A DNA stretch of 60,930 nt from positions 1 to 60,930 of the forward strand of contig CAIYPC010000497.1 of NCBI GenBank assembly GCA_903927975.1. The letters are read 5' to 3'. The notes below the pieces were generated by a model. It made no database searches. It saw only the letters and a program-made list of their open reading frames with translations, and was not told the origin of the DNA. The stretch comes from an uncultured Bacteroidota bacterium. Lineage in GTDB: Bacteria > Bacteroidota > Bacteroidia > Chitinophagales > Chitinophagaceae. Positions within the stretch are counted from its first letter, which is position 1; every line of letters begins with the position of its first letter. Position numbers and translations under genes: made by a program. Of the stretch, positions 58,567-60,930 are shown piece by piece.

Positions 58567-59190
58567 ATGAGCAATCCCGCCACCGACAGCCAATTGCGAC
58601 TCTCAAAGGAAATCAATAAAAAACTGGAAACTTTTAGCATCACCAAAACATTTAAAGAAGGTGAAATAATATTGAATGAGAACGCCTACATACGCTCTAT
58701 TCCTATTGTGAAAAAAGGTTCTTTGCGGGTGATGCGAACAGATGAAGAAGGGAAAGAAATATTGCTGTATTATATAAAACCTGGAGAAACCTGCATTATG
58801 TCTTTTTTAGGTGGCATTCACGATGATAGCAGCAAAATAAAAGCTGTGGCTGAAGAAGAAACGGAAATATTGCTTGTCCCGGTGGACAAAGTGAGCTTTC
58901 TTATCAAAGAATATCCAGAATGGCTTGATTATATCTTCAAACTTTACCACAAACGTTTTGAAGAATTGCTTGAAGTGGTCAATGCCATCGCTTTTAAAAA
59001 AATGGATGAGCGCATCCTACAACTGCTTCGCGAAAAAAATAAATTGACAGGCTCATCCGAAATCAATACCACTCACCAACAACTGGCCGATGAGCTTGGA
59101 ACAGCAAGGGTCGTGGTTTCACGCTTATTAAAACAAATGGAAACAGAAGGAATGGTAAAACTTTCACGAAATAAAATTTCTCTTCTGTAA
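58567..59190 (+). CDS. Crp/Fnr family transcriptional regulator
   Basis: cNMP-binding fold plus HTH TTHQQLADELGTARVVVSRLLKQMETEGMV. Confidence 0.92.
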   Translation: MSNPATDSQLRLSKEINKKLETFSITKTFKEGEIILNENAYIRSIPIVKKGSLRVMRTDEEGKEILLYYIKPGETCIMSFLGGIHDDSSKIKAVAEEETEILLVPVDKVSFLIKEYPEWLDYIFKLYHKRFEELLEVVNAIAFKKMDERILQLLREKNKLTGSSEINTTHQQLADELGTARVVVSRLLKQMETEGMVKLSRNKISLL

Positions 59191-59252
59191 CATAAGTAGC
59201 CAAATATCTTTTTTATGTATCTGAAATTTGTGCTGAAATAAATTTCAACAAC

Positions 59253-59468
59253 ATGAAAAAGAATATGGGATCAGCAGACCGCACAGTCCGCATCGCTGTA
59301 GCAATCATCATCGCGCTATTATACTTTTTTGATAAACTCAGCGGCATAACAGCAACGATTCTGCTTGTGCTTGCAGGTGTTTTTATTCTTACCAGCTTCA
59401 TCAGCTTTTGCCCTTTGTATCTTTCTTTTGGCATCAGGACAAAACGAAAAATGAAATCTAATTCTTAA
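59253..59468 (+). CDS. DUF2892 (YgaP-like TM) protein
   Basis: MGSADRTVRIAVAIIIALLYF...FISFCPLYLSFGI. Confidence 0.88.
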   Translation: MKKNMGSADRTVRIAVAIIIALLYFFDKLSGITATILLVLAGVFILTSFISFCPLYLSFGIRTKRKMKSNS

Positions 59469-59484
59469 CAATAAAAATTCAAGA

Positions 59485-59742
59485 ATGAGCCAGACAGTTA
59501 TTGACGTAAGAACGCCTGAAGAATATGCGTTCGGACATGCAAAAAATTCAATGAATATCCCTTTGCAGGAATTAAATGAGCACATTGAAGAGCTTAAAAA
59601 GATAAACGGAGAAATCCTTGTTTGTTGTGCATCAGGTGTGAGGAGCGCAAAAGCTTATCGCATTTTGCAGCAAAATGGTTTCAACAAAATATCAAACGGT
59701 GGTTCATGGGTTGATGTGGAAGAAATGATTGCTAATCGTTAA
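59485..59742 (+). CDS. rhodanese-like domain protein
   Basis: VIDVRTPEEYAFGHAKNSMNIPLQEL; ILVCCASGVRSAKAYRIL active-site Cys loop. Confidence 0.92.
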   Translation: MSQTVIDVRTPEEYAFGHAKNSMNIPLQELNEHIEELKKINGEILVCCASGVRSAKAYRILQQNGFNKISNGGSWVDVEEMIANR

Positions 59743-59752
59743 AAAAATTATT

Positions 59753-60055
59753 ATGATTGGATTAATAAAAAAAATATTCGCTGGGTCTCCGAAAACGGAT
59801 TTCGCGTCATTGATTGCAGAGGGTGCTTTGATATTAGATGTACGAACACGAAATGAATATGCAGGCGGGCACATTAAAAATTCAGTGAACATCCCCTTGA
59901 ATGATTTGCCAAATCAACTAAAAAATTAAAACAGGAAAGGGCAATCATCACATGTTGCGCATCAGGAATGAGAAGCTCCTCTGCTAAAAATCTTTTGAAA
60001 TAAAAAGGCTTCACAACTTATAATGGCGGCAGTTGGTCAAACCTAAATAAATATA
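59753..60055 (+). pseudogene. second rhodanese-like gene, frameshifted and interrupted
   Basis: N-half LILDVRTRNEYAGGHIKNSVNIPLNDLPNQLKN*; +1 A in the A6 run at ~59915-59925 restores ...LKQERAIITCCASGMRSSSAKNLLK then a TAA before KGFTTYNGGSWSNLNKY. Confidence 0.85.
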
Positions 60056-60059
60056 CTTC

Positions 60060-60314
60060 ATGAACGGTATCAGGCAAATGATATTTTCGGATTGGAATTT
60101 CATGCGTATCGTTAGGTTGATCATTGGAATTTTTATCGGTGCAAATGCAATGATGACGCACGATACATTATTAGGCTTGATATCAGGCATATTTCTCTTT
60201 CAGGCTTTGACGAATACAGGTTGTTGTTGCGCCGGAAGCTGTAGCCTGCCGGTATCGAAAAACAATAAACAGGAACAAACAGAAAAAAGATTCGAAGAAA
60301 TAAAAAAAGATTAA
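60060..60314 (+). CDS. DUF2892-like membrane protein with CCC motif
   Basis: FMRIVRLIIGIFIGANAMMTHDTLLGLISGIFLFQALTNTGCCCAGSC. Confidence 0.8.
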   Translation: MNGIRQMIFSDWNFMRIVRLIIGIFIGANAMMTHDTLLGLISGIFLFQALTNTGCCCAGSCSLPVSKNNKQEQTEKRFEEIKKD

Positions 60315-60316
60315 TT

Positions 60317-60760
60317 ATGGAAACAGCACACTTTTATGAAGTAAACCTCAATTGGGAACAAGGGAGAAAAGGATTAATGTCCTCTCCAGTATTAAATGAA
60401 AATATTGAAGTGGCCACACCGCCCGAATTTTCAAATGGAATCCCAGGTATCTGGTCGCCAGAACATTTGCTGATCGCAGCGGTGAACAGTTGCTTAATGA
60501 CCACATTTTTGGCGATTGCAGAAAACTCGAAATTATCTTTCAAAGATTTTCAGTGCAACGCAAATGGAAAATTGGAGAAATCAGATGGAAAATATATGAT
60601 CACAGAAATAACCTTGCGCCCTTTGCTTACCATTTCTGATGAACGTGAAAAAGAAAGAGCAGAAAGGATTTTGCAAAAATCAGAGGCTGCTTGTCTGATT
60701 TCAAATTCAGTAAAATCAAAAGTGTTGATGCAGCCTGAAATAAAAGTTCAAGTTGATTAA
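60317..60760 (+). CDS. OsmC family protein
   Basis: WSPEHLLIAAVNSCLMTTFLAIAE; C-terminal SEAACLISNSVKSKVLM. Confidence 0.92.
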   Translation: METAHFYEVNLNWEQGRKGLMSSPVLNENIEVATPPEFSNGIPGIWSPEHLLIAAVNSCLMTTFLAIAENSKLSFKDFQCNANGKLEKSDGKYMITEITLRPLLTISDEREKERAERILQKSEAACLISNSVKSKVLMQPEIKVQVD

Positions 60761-60764
60761 CGCT

Positions 60765-60930
60765 GTGAAAAAGAATATCGAATGGGCTGTGTGGCTCAGC
60801 AGACTTATACGATGGGCTTTTGGTGGATTTATTATTTGGCTCGGAATCCGGAATGACCATGAATGGACAGTAATAATTTTCGGCGCACTGATGGTCATTA
60901 CCGGATTTTTTCGCCCAAGAAGATGTGTAG
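60765..60930 (+). CDS. partial DUF2892-like protein (runs off window)
   Basis: GTG start; VKKNIEWAVWLSRLIRWAFGGFIIWLGIRNDHEWTVIIFGALMVITGFFRPRRCV open to the end. Confidence 0.6.
   Translation, partial: MKKNIEWAVWLSRLIRWAFGGFIIWLGIRNDHEWTVIIFGALMVITGFFRPRRCV

Overview
The window looks like a Bacteroidota chromosome segment, probably Chitinophagaceae-like. Supporting signs are SusC/SusD, type IX sorting tails and TAnnTTTG-type promoters. No rRNA, tRNA, IS element or CRISPR array was recognised. From left to right: (1) an arginine biosynthesis cluster (argG, cupin, argC, argD, acyl-ornithine carbamoyltransferase argF', argB, argE-like, argH); (2) M28 peptidase, LytTR regulator and two T9SS-tailed surface proteins; (3) a partial F-ATPase operon (atpB-E-F-H-A, with no atpG/D/C nearby); (4) lipoprotein, nucleotidyltransferase, ABC exporter, a large protein with a caspase-like His/Cys signature, a PhoB/PhoR-like two-component pair, a 2OG oxygenase, a trypsin-like protein, and glycosyltransferase/PAP2 genes; (5) a ~25 kb phosphorus-scavenging supercluster (about 33.9-58.5 kb). 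This supercluster holds PbfA-like lyase, FAD oxidoreductase, PhnW, PhnY, PhnA, DUF5690-like MFS, PhnZ-like HD protein, two paralogous alkaline-phosphatase-superfamily enzymes, SusC/SusD, a metallophosphoesterase plus glycosyltransferase pair resembling PlcP/Agt lipid remodelling, PhoU, PstBACS and a phosphate-selective-porin-like gene with a homopolymer frameshift; (6) a Crp/Fnr, DUF2892, rhodanese and OsmC group. Two signals not explained by gene calls stand out. The first is a family of degenerate 7-nt-period repeat arrays that sit on stop and start codons throughout the arg cluster and the glycosyltransferase region, including two identical 4x CGGTCAT arrays inside the argC and argF' reading frames. 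The second is a set of 11-nt-period TTAACA-N5 direct repeats (Pho-box-like) upstream of the four leftmost promoters expected to drive the phosphorus genes.
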